Assembly (NCBI GenBank): GCA_037179515.1
Contig: JAXCGZ010001906.1
Span: forward strand, 186,001 to 250,000
Source: Halocaridina rubra
Taxonomy: Eukaryota > Arthropoda > Malacostraca > Decapoda > Atyidae
Direction: 5' to 3'
Length of the DNA: 64,000 nt
A program made the translations under genes and the position numbers. This document shows, one piece after another, positions 25,851-39,289 of the stretch (the first letter of the stretch is position 1; each line of letters begins with the position of its first letter). A model generated the notes under the pieces. The model was given only the letters and a program-made list of their open reading frames with translations. It made no database searches and was not told where the DNA came from.

Positions 25851-26142
25851 CTATTTTAAGGAGGTGATCCTGAAGAACTTCATGGCAGAAGGCAAGGAAG
25901 GAGGGGGTTCTCCTTCTTCTCTCGAGTAAAATCGACGAATCGCCGTCTTCTTGGTCGGATCCGGCAACTTATACTTCTTGTAATGGGCATTTTCACTCAA
26001 TGCTCCGGTCACACTTCGGCTTACTAAGAAATATCTTAGGAATAGTTCCTTAAAAGTTTCATAATATTCTCTGTTTGACCACTCGTCACTTCTCATCCGC
26101 AGACCCAACTATTTCAGGAAGTCGGCCGCGGGAATTATGGAC
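25851..26142 (-). pseudogene. Probable gag continuation of the LTR element
   Basis: On the minus strand this continues the gag-like frame cut by LINE A copy A16. Reading from 26142 the frame gives IIPAADFLK, a TAG, then LGLRMRSDEWSNREYYETFK and a basic stretch ending at 25851. The TAG could be a CAG-to-TAG change. Aromatic and charged residues and the position after the leader fit a gag, but no motif proves it. Confidence 0.4.
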
Positions 26143-27829
26143 GGAAAACTGAAGGTAAAAGAACAGGTTTTAAGGCTAAAGAGAGCGGATGGAAGCATCA
26201 CTGAGACGGATGAAGAGATCTGCAAAGAATTGAACAAGGAGTTTCAGTCAGTATTTACAGTAGAAAATACCCCACCCCCTCAGATTGCAGTGATAGAAGC
26301 TCAAGGGCCAGTATTAGAGAACATCAACCTTACAGCCACAGAGGTATGCAAAGCGCTGATTGATTTAGATGTTCATAAAGCTACAGGTCCCGATGACATA
26401 TCCCCTCATGTGCTTAAAAAATGCGCAAACACAATATCAGTGGCACTAAGTATCATATTTAAGGAGTCACTGGAGTCGGGGGAGATTCCAAGATGCTGGA
26501 AACAAGCAAATGTGATACCTATCTTCAAAAAGGGAAGGAGGGATACGGCTCTGAACTATAGACCTGTTTCCTTGACCAGCATAGTTTGCAAAGTTATGGA
26601 GAAACTACTAAGGAAACATATCTCTCTTCACTTGGAATCTTTCAACTTTTTGTCAGTGAGGCAACATGGCTTCAGAGAAGGAAGATCAACAGTAATAAAC
26701 TTATTAGAATTTTATGATGAGGTAAGCCAAATCTTACAGGAAAGAGAGGGCTGGGCAGATTGCATATTCCTAGAATTCCAGAAAGCGTTTGACACTGTTC
26801 CACATGGGAGACTTATTAGGAAGCTGCAATCAATGGCTAGGATAGGTGGAAATGTTTTGGAATGGATAAAAACTTACTTAGAAGGAAGGGAACAGAGGGT
26901 TAGAGTAAGACACTCAGTGTCTGAATGGAGAAGAGTTAGTAGTGGAGTTCCACACGGGTTCAGTTTTAGGGCCACTTTTGTTCCTTGTATATGTAAATGA
27001 CCTACCAGAGTCTGTAAATTCATTCATGAATATGTTTGCATATGATGCAAAGATTGTGAAGAAAGTAAAAAATGAGAACAATGATAAAGAACTTCAGGAG
27101 GATCTAAATAATCTGCATGAGTGGTCAGAAAAGTGGCTAATGAAATTCAATACTTCAAAATGTAAGGTAATGAGAATGGGTACAAGTGCAAGAAGGCCCA
27201 AGCTTGACTACTCGGTGGCTGGAGTACAACTTCAAGAGACAGAAAATGAGAGAGATCTAGGAGTAAACATACTGGCAGATTTGTCTCCAGAAATACATAT
27301 AAATGGCATAGTAAGGGCAGCATATGCATTCTTATCAAATGTGAGGGTAGCCTTCAGGCACATGGACAAGGAAATGTTCAGAAATCTTTATGTAACCTAT
27401 GTGAGGCCAAAACTCGAATATGCAGCCCCCTTTTGGAATCCGCACTTGAAAAAACACATAGCTAAGCTTGAAAAAGTTCAAAGACATGCCACGAAACTGG
27501 TGCCAGAAATATGCAATCTCAGTTATGATGAGAGGCTGAGGGAATTAGACTTACCATCACTCGAAGCTAGAAGAGTGAGGGGGGATATGGTGACAGTCTT
27601 TAAATTCCTTCATGGTTATGATAGAGTGGATAGGGATCGATATTTTGATATGGCTGGCTCTAGATCTAGAGGTCATAGTTTGAAGCTTCGTAAGAAAACT
27701 TGTTTGCAGGATGTAAGGAAATACTTTTTCAGTGTAAGAGTAGTTGATAAATGGAATTGGCTAAGCGAGGAGGTAGTTAATGCTATCTCAATCCATAGTT
27801 TTAAGGACAGGTATGATAAGTATCACTAA
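26143..27829 (+). pseudogene. LINE A copy A16: RT with frameshift and altered active site
   Basis: RT frames run 26143-27000 and 26942-27829. One added C (CCACACGGG against CCACAGGG) breaks the frame inside the SGVPQGS box at about 26953. The catalytic FADD box reads FAYD at about 27030-27041: the first Asp codon GAT has become TAT, which should abolish polymerisation. The palm box reads LEFQKAFD rather than LDFQKAFD, so another catalytic Asp is also replaced. Later residues to DKYH are intact. Confidence 0.9.
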
Positions 27830-27920
27830 GTATAAAATGGAACCGATCAGGAGACGGGAAGATACGAGCTTTGGGCTCTTTCCCGTAAACACAATTAGGT
27901 AATCACAATTAGGTAATCAC
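26143..27920 (+). mobile_element. LINE A copy A16, 5'-truncated, inserted in the LTR element's gag
   Basis: The copy begins in the GKLKVKEQ segment of ORF2 and ends with two terminal 14-mers at about 27890-27920. It is on the strand opposite to the host LTR element. Flanks rejoin as gag coding sequence on the minus strand. No clear target duplication was found. Confidence 0.9.
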
Positions 27921-28223
27921 ATTTGCGCCATCGAGGTATAAAGGTGAATTTTTGACTCGAGGCTCCTTTACAACCAGGGCACGGGGTGGTGGCTTGTCCT
28001 GCTGCGTTCCCTGTGTCACCACGGGGCTCGGAGCGGCAGGCTGTTCGTCGATGTTTGAGGCGTCGGTTTCTCTGTCGGCGTTGACCAAGTTCCTTCTCGA
28101 CGGAGCGGCATCGGCAGGAGTTTGTAGGCGCCGCACGTGCTCCTCCAGTTCGAGAATTCTCCGGTGTTTGGCCTCGTCACTCATTTCGTGAATTGGGAGA
28201 TGTTGGATTTCTGCTTTTGCCAT
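27921..28223 (-). pseudogene. gag-like N-terminal fragment of the LTR element
   Basis: A putative start ATG lies at 28223-28221, 80 bp after the primer-binding site. About 100 residues are open before LINE A interrupts them. The first ~45 are helical and charged (HEMSDEAKHRRILELEEHV), a likely short coiled coil. A Pro/Ala-rich linker follows, then SPLYLDGAN. The open frame extends upstream into the LTR, so the start is a choice. Position just after the primer site makes gag the natural reading; no zinc knuckle is visible. Confidence 0.55.
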
Positions 28224-28302
28224 TCTTATTTTCTTTTCTTCGCACTGGATTCTTCTGATATGAGTCTCTTCGTACTTTTTTCCAGGAGTGTGATCCGTAC
28301 TG

Positions 28303-28313
28303 CGCTGCCACCA
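28303..28313 (-). promoter_or_regulatory. Primer-binding site, leucine-tRNA type
   Basis: Minus-strand TGGTGGCAGCG lies three bases after the LTR end (ACA|ACT|TGG). It is complementary to a tRNA ending CGCTGCCACCA, which from general knowledge is the 3' end of a eukaryotic leucine tRNA. It orients the element and would prime minus-strand DNA. Confidence 0.7.
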
Positions 28314-28316
28314 AGT

Positions 28317-29232
28317 TGTCGTAATGTTAATTACTATTCCACCATGTGTCACCAGTTGTCGTGATGAATTCTTCTCACTACGTTAATATTAGTACCAGAA
28401 GGGTGCAAGGTAAGAATGGACAAGCAGTGGTTCCTTTATCTTAATTTATTCTAGAGTACAACACATTCGACGCCTCAATGCCCCCCCCTCTTATGACTAT
28501 CACAATCTATAATCTATTCGTGCCCCAGGCAAAGTTCTAACTAACTGTGTCTGCCCTGGGTGGTTCTTGAAATACCCCAGGGGCAGGGCATGGCTTGACT
28601 TCCAATCCTGCCAATGAACTCAAGTGACATCCAGCCCTGCAAATCAACTCCAGGTTCGAAGTGGAGTCCCTAATATTTTGGGGAGGAGCTATTTCAACAA
28701 GCCTATAGAACGGAAAAGTTCCAGGTCAGAGCGTGGCTATTGAGTATCTCTCCAGGGCATGTACATACGTACGGGTCAAATGTTTGTGTTTCTTGTGGTT
28801 TAGGAAATGGCTAACTTCTTGGCCTTTCCCATCCTCTTCAGGTACTCAATGCCAGATGCTAAGTCTCATGGGTCCGGTCATATATCTCCTTGACACTTTC
28901 TACAAACATTGGCCGTACCGCAGAAAACAATTGGGAGAGTATTCTATTTCACCCTTGACTTCTAGCCTCTCACGTTTCTCTTCACGACTTGTGGTGTTTT
29001 CGAGGACCGAGGGTCCCTTATCCTTTAGGCCTCTTGGGGGTGCATGGCGCCGGCGGTTAGTTCCAGGTGCCTAGCCATAAATCTTGGTGGTCCCAAGGGA
29101 AAACATGGTCTGCACCCAAAACTCAATAAAAGTGAGGGCATGTAATAAAATATCTGTGCCCTCGACCGTTACCCCTCAAGATTTGTTACAAGTTTCAGAT
29201 TCTGGCTTCAGCACGATTTCTGTCATGCGACA
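28317..29232 (-). repeat. 5' LTR (minus-strand element)
   Basis: 916 bp, the partner of 10390-11305. It would contain the promoter and transcript start on the minus strand. CTAT follows at 29233-29236, matching the left flank. Confidence 0.9.
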
Positions 29233-29236
29233 CTAT

Positions 29237-31372
29237 TTGTGTGATTACCTAATTGTGATTACCTAATTGTGTTTACGGGAAAGAGCCCAAAGCTCGTATC
29301 TTCCCGTCTCCTGATCGGTTCCATTTTATACTTAGTGATACTTATCATACCTGTCCTTAAAACTATGGATTGAGATAGCATTAACTACCTCCTCGCTTAG
29401 CGAATTCCAATTATCAACTACTCTTACACTGAAAAGTATTTCCTAACATCCTGCAAAGAAGTTTTCTTACGAAGCTTCAAACTATGACCTCTAGTTCTAG
29501 AGCCAGCCATATCAAAATATCGATCCCTATCCACTCTATCATAGCCATGAAGGAATTTAAAGACTGTCACCATATCCCCCCCTCACTCTTCTAGCTTCGA
29601 GTGATGGTAAGTCTAATTCCCTCAGCCTCTCATCATAACTGAGATTGCGTATTTCTGGCACCAGTTTCGTGGCATGTCTTTGAACTTTTTCAAGCTTAGC
29701 TATGTGCTTTTTCAAGTGCGGATTCCAAAAGGGGGCTGCATATTCGAGTTTTGGCCTCACATAGGTTACATAAATATTTCTGAACATTTCCTTGTCCATG
29801 TGCCTGAAGTCTACCCTTACATTTGATAAGAATGCATATGCTGCCATTACTATGCCATTTATATGTATTTCTGGAGACAAATCTGCCAGTATGTTTACTC
29901 CTAGATCTCTTTCATTTTCTGTCTCTTGGAGTTGTACTCCAGCCACCGAGTAGTTAAGCTTGGGCCTTCTTGCACTTGTACCCATTCTCATTACCTTACA
30001 TTTTGAAGTATTGAATTTCATTAGCCACTTTTCTGACCACTCATGCAGATTATTTAGATCCTCCTGAAGTTCTCTACCATTGTTCTCGTTTTTTACTTTC
30101 TTCACAATCTTTGCATCATCTGCAAACCTATTCATGAATGAATTTACAGACTCTGGTAGGTCATTTACATATACAAGGAACAAAAGTGGCCCTAAAACTG
30201 AACCCTGTGGAACTCCACTACTAACTCTTCTCCATTCAGACACTGAGTGTCTTACTCTAACCCTCTGTTCCCTTCCTTCTAAGTAAGTTTTTATCCATTC
30301 CAAAACATTTCCACCTATTCTAGCCATTGATTGCAGCTTCCTAATAAGTCTCCCATGTGGAACAGTGTCAAATGCTTTCTGGAAGTCTAGGAATATGCAA
30401 TCTGCCCAGCCCTCTCTTTCCTGTAAGATTTGGCTTACCTCATCATAAAATTCTAATAAGTTTGTTACTGTTGATCTACCTTCTCTGAAGCCATGTTGCC
30501 TCACTGACAAAAAGTTGAAGGATTCCAAGTGAAGAGAGACATGTTTCCTTAGTAGCTTCTCCATAACTTTGCAAACTATGCTGGTCAAGGAAACTGGTCT
30601 ATAGTTCAGAGCCGTTTCCCTCCTTCCCTTTTTGAAGATAGGTATCACATTTGCTTGTTTCCAGCATCTTGGAATCTCCCCCGACTCCAGTGACTCCTTA
30701 AATATGATACTTAGTGTCACTGATATTGTGTTTGCGCATTTTTTAAGCACATGAGGGGATATGTCATCAGGACCTGTAGCTTTATGAACATCTAAATCCA
30801 TCAGCGCTTTGCATACCTCTGTGGCTGTAAGGTTGATGTTCTCTAAAACTGGCCCTTGAGCTTCTATCACTGCAATCTGAGGGGGTGGGGTATTTTCTAC
30901 TGTAAATACTGACTGAAACTCCTTGTTCAAGTTTTTGCAGATCTCTTCATCCGTCTCAGTGATGCTTCCATCCGCTCTCTTTAGCCTTAAAACCTGTTCT
31001 TTTACCTTCAGTTTTCCTCTGATAAAGCTGTGGAAAAGCTTGGAATTTTCTTTAGCCTTCCTGGTGATGTCCCTCTCAAAGTCTCTCTCTGCCTCACTCC
31101 TTTTACTTAGGTAGTCATTTCTTGCTCTTTTGTAGGTTTGCCAGGCATTTATGTTTTTTCTCCTCCTATACCTTTTCCAGCATTTGTCTCTCCACTCCTT
31201 AGCTCTTTTACACCCATTATCGAACCATTTCTCTCTGGCATGAATTACACCTATTTTGGTGACAGGTATGCAGCAATCTACTATCTTCCCATATTTCTCA
31301 CAAAAGATGTCATACATTTCTTGTACAGATTTGTTGTAAAATAAGGTTCTCCAATCAATAACTGCAAAAAGC
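29237..31372 (-). mobile_element. LINE A copy A5, 5'-truncated
   Basis: Two terminal 14-mers lie at 29241-29270, directly beside the CTAT of the LTR element. The 5' break at about 31372 is within the VIDWRTLFYN region upstream of the RT linker and abuts (TG)n and the tail of A6. Confidence 0.9.
29332..31372 (-). pseudogene. LINE A copy A5: RT with C-tract frameshift
   Basis: A 586-codon frame (29557-31317, open further to the 5' break) covers the linker, the fingers, [23 protein letters not shown] and FADDAK. It then ends at a one-base expansion of a C-run at about 29577-29583 (seven C against six in A6), losing the last ~70 residues. One A is also missing near 29435. It shares KLNYSVAG and IVMAAYAF with A6, so these two are close relatives. 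Confidence 0.9.
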
Positions 31373-32477
31373 AGTGTGTTTGTGTGTGTGTGTGATTACC
31401 TAATTGTGATTACCTAATTGTTGTTCGGGAAAGAGCTCAAAGCTCGTATCTTCCCATCTCCTGATCGGTTCCATTTTATACTTAGTGATACTTATCATAC
31501 CTGTCCTTAAAACTATGGATTGAGATAGTATTAACTACCTCCTCGCTTAGCCAATTCCAAATATCAACTACTCTTACATTGAAAAAGTATTTCCTTACAT
31601 CTTGCGAAGAAGTTTTCTTACGAAGCTTCAAACTATGACCTCTAGTTCTAGAACCAGCCATATCAAAATATCTATCCCTATCCACTCTATCATAACCATG
31701 AAGGAATTTAAAGACTGTCACCATATCCCCCCTCACTCTTCTAGCTTCGAGTGATGGTAAGTCTAATTCCCTCAACCTCTCATCATAACTGAGATTGCGT
31801 ATTTCTGGCACCAGTTTCGTGGCATGTCTTTGAACTTTTTCAAGCTTAGCTATGTGCTTTTTCAAGTGCGGATTCCAAAAGGGGGCAGCATATTCGAGTT
31901 TTGGCCTCACATAGGTTACATAAATATTTCTGAACATTTCCTTGTCCATGTGCCTGAAGGCTACCCTTACATTTGATAAGAATGCATATGCTGCCATTAC
32001 TATGCCATTTATATGTATTTCTGGAGACAAATCTGCCAGTATGTTTACTCCTAGATCTCTTTCATTTTCTGTCTCTTGGAGTTGTACTCCAGCCACCGAG
32101 TAGTTAAGCTTAGGCCTTCTTGCACTTGTACCCATTCTCATTACCTTACATTTTGAAGTATTGAATTTCATTAGCCACTTTTCTGACCACTCATGCAGAT
32201 TATTTAGATCCTCCTGAAGTTCTCTACCATTGTTCTCGTTTTTTACTTTCTTCACAATCTTTGCATCATCTGCAAACCTATTCATGAATGAATTTACAGA
32301 CTCTGGTAGGTCATTTACATATACAAGGAACAAAAGTGGCCCTAAAACTGAACCCTGTGGAACTCCACTACTAACTCTTCTCCATTCAGACACTGAGTGT
32401 CTTACTCTAACCCTCTGTTCCCTTCCTTCTAAGTAAGTTTTTATCCATTCCAAAACATTTCCACCTATTCTAGCCAT
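31373..32477 (-). CDS. LINE A copy A6 (A-short 1): open RT C-terminal fragment
   Basis: The copy is truncated at the codons for MARIGGNV, after the palm box. The frame is open from there to the normal stop (31482), about 332 codons, with [17 protein letters not shown] and the C-terminal region. It cannot be an active RT, because the first catalytic Asp box and the fingers are missing. Its 3' tail has two terminal repeats and (TG)n; its 5' break joins the tail of A7 as TAGCCAT|GTGTGTGATTACC. That junction recurs at 39289 and 46204. Confidence 0.85.
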
Positions 32478-34432
32478 GTGTGTGATTACCAAATTGTGAT
32501 TACCTAATTGTGTTTACGGGAAAGAGCCCAAAGCTCGTATCTTCCCGTCTCCTGATCGGTTCCATTTTAGACTTAGTGATACTTATCATACCTGTCCTTA
32601 AAACTATGGATTGAGAGAGCATTAACTACCTCCTCGCTTAGCGAATTCCAATTATCAACTACTCTTACACTGAAAAAGTATTTCCTTACATCCTGCAAAC
32701 AAGTTTTCTTACGAAGCTTCAAACTATGACCTCTAGTTCTAGAGCCAGCCATATCAAAATATCGATCCCTATCCACTCTATCATAACCATGAAGGAATTT
32801 AAAGACTGACACCATATCGCCCCTCACTCTTCTAGCTTCGAGTGATGGTAAGTCTAATTCCCTCAGCCTCTCATCATAACTGAGATTGCGTATTTCTGGC
32901 ACCAGTTTCGTGGCATGTCTTTGAACTTTTTCAAGCTTAGCTATGTGCTTTTTCAAGTGCGGATTCCAAAAGGGGGCTGCATATTCGAGTTTTGGCCTCA
33001 CATAGGTTACATAAATATTTCTGAACATTTCCTTGTCCATGTGCCTGAAGGCTACCCTTACATTTGATAAGAATGCATATGCTGCCCTTACTATGCCATT
33101 TATATGTATTTCTGGAGACAAATCTGCCAGTACGTTTACTCCTAGATCTCTCTCATTTTCTGTCTCTTGAAGTTGTACTCCAGCCACCGAGTAGTCAAGC
33201 TTGGGCCTTCTTGCACTTGTACCCAGTCTCATTACCTTACATTTTGAAGTATTGAATTTCATTAGCCACTTTTCTGACCAATCATGCAGATTATTTAGAT
33301 CCTCCTGAAGTTCTCTACCACTGTTCTCGTTTTTTACTTTCTTCACAATCTTTGCATCATCTGCAAACATATTCATGAATGAATTTACAGACTCTGGTAG
33401 GTCATTTACATATACAAGGAACAAAAGTGGCCCTAAAACTGAACCCTGTGGAACTCCACTACTAACTCTTCTCCATTCAGACACTGAGTGTCTTACTCTA
33501 ACCCTCTGTTCCCTTCCTTCTAAGTAAGTTTTTATCCATTCCAAAACATTTCCACCCATTCTAGCCATTGATTGCAGCTTCCTAATAAGTCTCCCATGTG
33601 GAACAGTGTCAAACGCTTTCTGGAAGTCTAGGGATATGCAATCTGCCCAGCCCTCTCTTTCCTGTAAGATTTGGCTTACCTCATCATAATATTCTAATAA
33701 GCTTGTTACTGTTGATCTACCTTCTCTGAAGCCATGTTGCCTCACTGACAAAAAGATGAAGGATTCCAAGTGAAGAGAGATATGTTTCCTTACTAGTTTC
33801 TCCATAACTTTGCAAACTATGCTGGTCAAGGAAACTGGTCTATAGTTCAGAGCCGTATCCCTCCTTCCCTTTTTGAAGATAGGTATCACATTTGCTTGTT
33901 TCCAGCATCTTGGAATCTCCCCCGACTCCAGTGACTCCTTAAATATGATACTTAGTGCCACTGATATTGTGTTTGCGCATTTTTTAAGCACATGAGGGGA
34001 TATGTCATCAGGACCTGTAGCTTTATGAACATCTAAATCCATCAGCGCTTTGCATACCTCTGTGGCTGTAAGGTTGATGTTCTCTAATACCGGCCCTTGA
34101 GCTTCTATCACTGCAATCTGAGGGGGTGGGGTATTTTCTACTGTATATACTGACTGAAACTCCTTGTTCAATTCTTTGCAGATCTCTTCATCCGTCTCAG
34201 TGATGCTTCCATCCGCTCTCTTTAGCCTTAAAACCTGTTCTTTTACCTTCAGTTTTCCTCTGATAAAGCTGTGGAAAAGCTTGGGATTTTCTTTAGCCTT
34301 CCTGGTGATGTCCCTCTCATAGTCTCTCTCTGCCTCTCTCCTTTTACTTAGGTAGTCATTTCTTGCTCTTTTGTAGGTTTGCCAGGCATTTATGTTTTTT
34401 CTCCTCCTATACCTTTTCCAGCATTTGCCTCT
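32478..34432 (-). CDS. LINE A copy A7 (A-long 1): open RT frame
   Basis: The frame is uninterrupted from the 5' break (34432, in the [10 protein letters not shown] segment) to the stop at 32573, about 620 codons including the basic linker. It has [32 protein letters not shown] and FADDAK. There is no endonuclease. It carries the V-type residue (RRVRG) near the C-terminus, shared with A10 and A13. Its tail begins GTGTGTGATTACCAAATTG, a variant also shared with A10 and A13. Confidence 0.87.
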
Positions 34433-35351
<919 letters not shown>

Positions 35352-37302
35352 AGTGTGATTACCTAATTGATTACCTAATTGTGTTTACGGGAAAGAGCCC
35401 AAAGCTCGTATCTTCCCGTCTCCTGATCGGTTCCATTTTATACTTAGTGATACTTATCATACCTGTCCTTAAAACTATGGATTGAGATAGCATTAACTAC
35501 CTCCTTGCTTAGCCAATTCCCATTATCAACTACTCTTACAGTGAAAAAGTATTTCCTTACATCCTGCAAAGAAGTTTTCTTACGAAGCTTCAAACTATGA
35601 CCTCTAGTTCTAGAGCCAGCCATATCAAAATATCGATCCCTATCCACTCTATCATAACCATGAAGGAATTTAAAGACTGTCACCATATCCCCCCTCAATC
35701 TTCTAGCTTCGAGTGATGGTAAGTCTAATTCCCTCAGCCTCTCATCATAACTGAGATTGCGTATTTCTGGCACCAGTTTCGTGGCATGTCTTTGAACTTT
35801 TTCAAGCTTAGCTATGTGCTTTTTCAAGTGCGGATTCCAAAAGGGGACTGCATATTCGAGTTTTGGCCTCACATAGGTTACATAAATATTTCTGAACATT
35901 TCCTTGTCCATGTGCCTGGAGGCTACCCTTACATTTGATAAGAATGCATATGCTGCCCTTACTATGCCATTTATATGTATTTCTGGAGACAAATCTGCCA
36001 GTATGTTTACTCCTAGATCTCTCTCATTTTCTGTCTCTTGAAGTTGTACTCCAGCCACCGAGTAGTCAAGCTTGGGCCTTCTTGCACTTGTACCCATTCT
36101 CATTACCTTACATTTTGAAGTATTGAATTTCATTAGCCACTTTTCTGACCACTCATGCAGATTATTTAGATCCTCCTGAAGTTCTCTACCATTGTTCTCG
36201 TTTTTTACTTTCTTCACAATCTTTGCATCATCTGCAAACATATTCATGAATGAATTTACAGACTCTGGTAGCTCATTTACATATACAAGGAACAAAAGTG
36301 GCCCTAAAACTGAACCCTGTGGAACTCCACTACTAACTCTTCTCCATTCAGACACTGAGTGTCTTACTCTAACCCTCTGTTCCCTTCCTTCTAAGTAAGT
36401 TTTTATCCATTCCAAAACATTTCCACCTATTCTAGCCATTGATTGCAGCTTCCTAATAAGTCTCCCATGTGGAACAGTGTCAAACGCTTTCTGGAAGTCT
36501 AGGAATATGCAATCTGCCCAGCCCTCTCTTTCCTGTAAGATTTGGCTTACCTCATCATAATATTCTAATAAGTTTGTTACTGTTGATCTACCTTCTCTGA
36601 AGCCATGTTGCCTCACTGACAAAAAGTTGAAGGATTCCAAGTGAAGAGAGATATGTTTCCTTAGAAGTTTCTCCATAACTTTGCAAACTCTGCTGGTCAA
36701 GGAAACTGGTCTATAGTTCAGAGCCGTATCCCTCCTTCCCTTTTTGAAGATAGGTATCACATTTGCTTGTTTCCAGCATCTTGGAATCTCCCCCGACTCC
36801 AGTGACTCCTTAAATATGATACTTAGTGCCACTGATAATGTGTTTGCGCATTTTTTAAGCACATGAGGGGATATGTCATCAGGACCTGTAGCTTTATGAA
36901 CATCTAAATCCATCAGCGCTTTGCATACCTCTGTGGCTGTAAGGTTGATGTTCTCTAATACCGGCCCTTGAGCTTCTATAACTGCAATCTGAGGGGGTGG
37001 GGTATTTTCTACTGTATATACTGACTGAAACTCCTTGTTCAATTCTTTGCAGATCTCTTCATCCGTCTCAGTGATGCTTCCATCCGCTCTCTTTAGCCTT
37101 AAAACCTGTTCTTTTACCTTCAGTTTTCCTCTGATAAAGCTGTTAAAAGCTTGGGATTTTCTTTAGCCTTCCTGGTGATGTCCCTCTCATAGTCTCTCTC
37201 TGCCTCTCTCCTTTTACTTAGGTAGTCATTTCTTGCTCTTTTGTAGGTTTGCCAGGCATTTATGTTTTTTCTCCTCCTATACCTTTTCCAGCATTTGTCT
37301 CT
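35352..37302 (-). pseudogene. LINE A copy A8 (hybrid A 1): RT with linker frameshift
   Basis: The RT frame 35444-37042 is open for 532 codons with all boxes, including FADDAK. A two-base loss at about 37143 (GCTGTTAAAAGC against GCTGTGGAAAAGC) shifts the upstream linker. The C-terminus is of the L type (RRLRG, FTVRVVDNGNW) like the A-short copies A9 and A12, while its 5' half and 5' breakpoint are A-long. It lies directly against spacer S1 with no A-short between. Confidence 0.87.
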
Positions 37303-38214
<912 letters not shown>

Positions 38215-39289
38215 TGTGTGATTACCTAATTGTGTTTTCGGGAAAGAGCCCAAAGCTCGTATCTTCCCGTCTCCTGATCGGTTCCATTTTATACTTAGTG
38301 ATACTTATCATACCTGTCCTTAAAACTATGGATTGAGATAGCATTACCTACCTCCTCGCTTAGCCAATTCCCATTATCAACTACTCTTACAGTGAAAAAG
38401 TATTTCCTTACATCCTGCAAAGAAGTTTTCTTACGAGCTTCAAACCATGACCTCTAGTTCTAGAGCCAGCCATATCAAAATATCGATCCCTATCCACTCT
38501 ATCATAACCATGAAGGAATTTAAAGACTGTCACCATATCCCCCCTCAATCTTCTAGCTTCGAGTGATGGTAAGTCTAATTCCCTCAGCCTCTCATCATAA
38601 CTGAGATTGCGTATTTCTGGCACCAGTTTCGTGGCATGTCTTTGAACTTTTTCAAGCTTAGCTATGTGCTTTTTCAAGTGCGGATTCCAAAAGGGGGCTG
38701 CATATTCGAGTTTTGGCCTCACATAGGTTACATAAATATTTCTGAACATTTCCTTGTCCATGTGCCTGAAGGCTACCCTTACATTTGATAAGAATGCATA
38801 TGCTGCCCTTACTATGCCATTTATATGTATTTCTGGAGACAAATCTGCCAGTATGTTTACTCCTAGATCTCTCTCATTTTCTGTCTCTTGAAGTTGTACT
38901 CCAGCCACCGAGTAGTCAAGCTTGGGCCTTCTTGCACTTGTACCCATTCTCATTACCTTACATTTTGAAGTATTGAATTTCATTAGCCACTTTTCTGACC
39001 ACTCATGCAGATTATTTAGATCCTCCTGAAGTTCTCTACCATTGTTCTCGTTTTTTACTTTCTTCACAATCTTTGCATCATCTGCAAACCTATTCATGAA
39101 TGAATTTACAGACTCTGGTAGGTCATTTACATATACAAGTAACAAAAGTGGCCCTAAAACTGAACCCTGTGGAATTCCACTACTAACTCTTCTCCATTCA
39201 GACACTGAGTGTCTTACTCTAACCCTCTGTTAACTTCCTTCTAAGTAAGTTTGTATCCATTCCAAAACATTTCCACCTATTCTAGCCAT
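38215..39289 (-). pseudogene. LINE A copy A9 (A-short 2)
   Basis: An RT C-terminal fragment truncated at MARIGGNV like A6 and A12. A TAA near 39231 and a one-base deletion near 38434 (TTACGAGCTT against TTACGAAGCTT) break the frame; 38408-39205 remains open with FADDAK. It carries the L-type RRLRG and HGLKL markers and a single terminal 14-mer. Confidence 0.87.

Larger units (their letters stand above)
10390..29232 (-). mobile_element. LTR retrotransposon with 916-bp LTRs, inflated to 18.8 kb by nested LINEs
   Basis: Two 916-bp direct repeats (10390-11305 and 28317-29232) begin TGTCG and end CGACA. On the minus strand a primer-binding site follows the right LTR and a purine tract precedes the left one, so the element is on the minus strand with its 5' LTR at right. 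CTAT flanks both ends. The interior holds a gag remnant (25851-28223), long non-coding stretches, three LINE B copies, one LINE A copy and one R1 repeat. No pol is visible. Superfamily is not proven; the 4-bp duplication and primer type would fit Gypsy-like elements. Confidence 0.75.
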
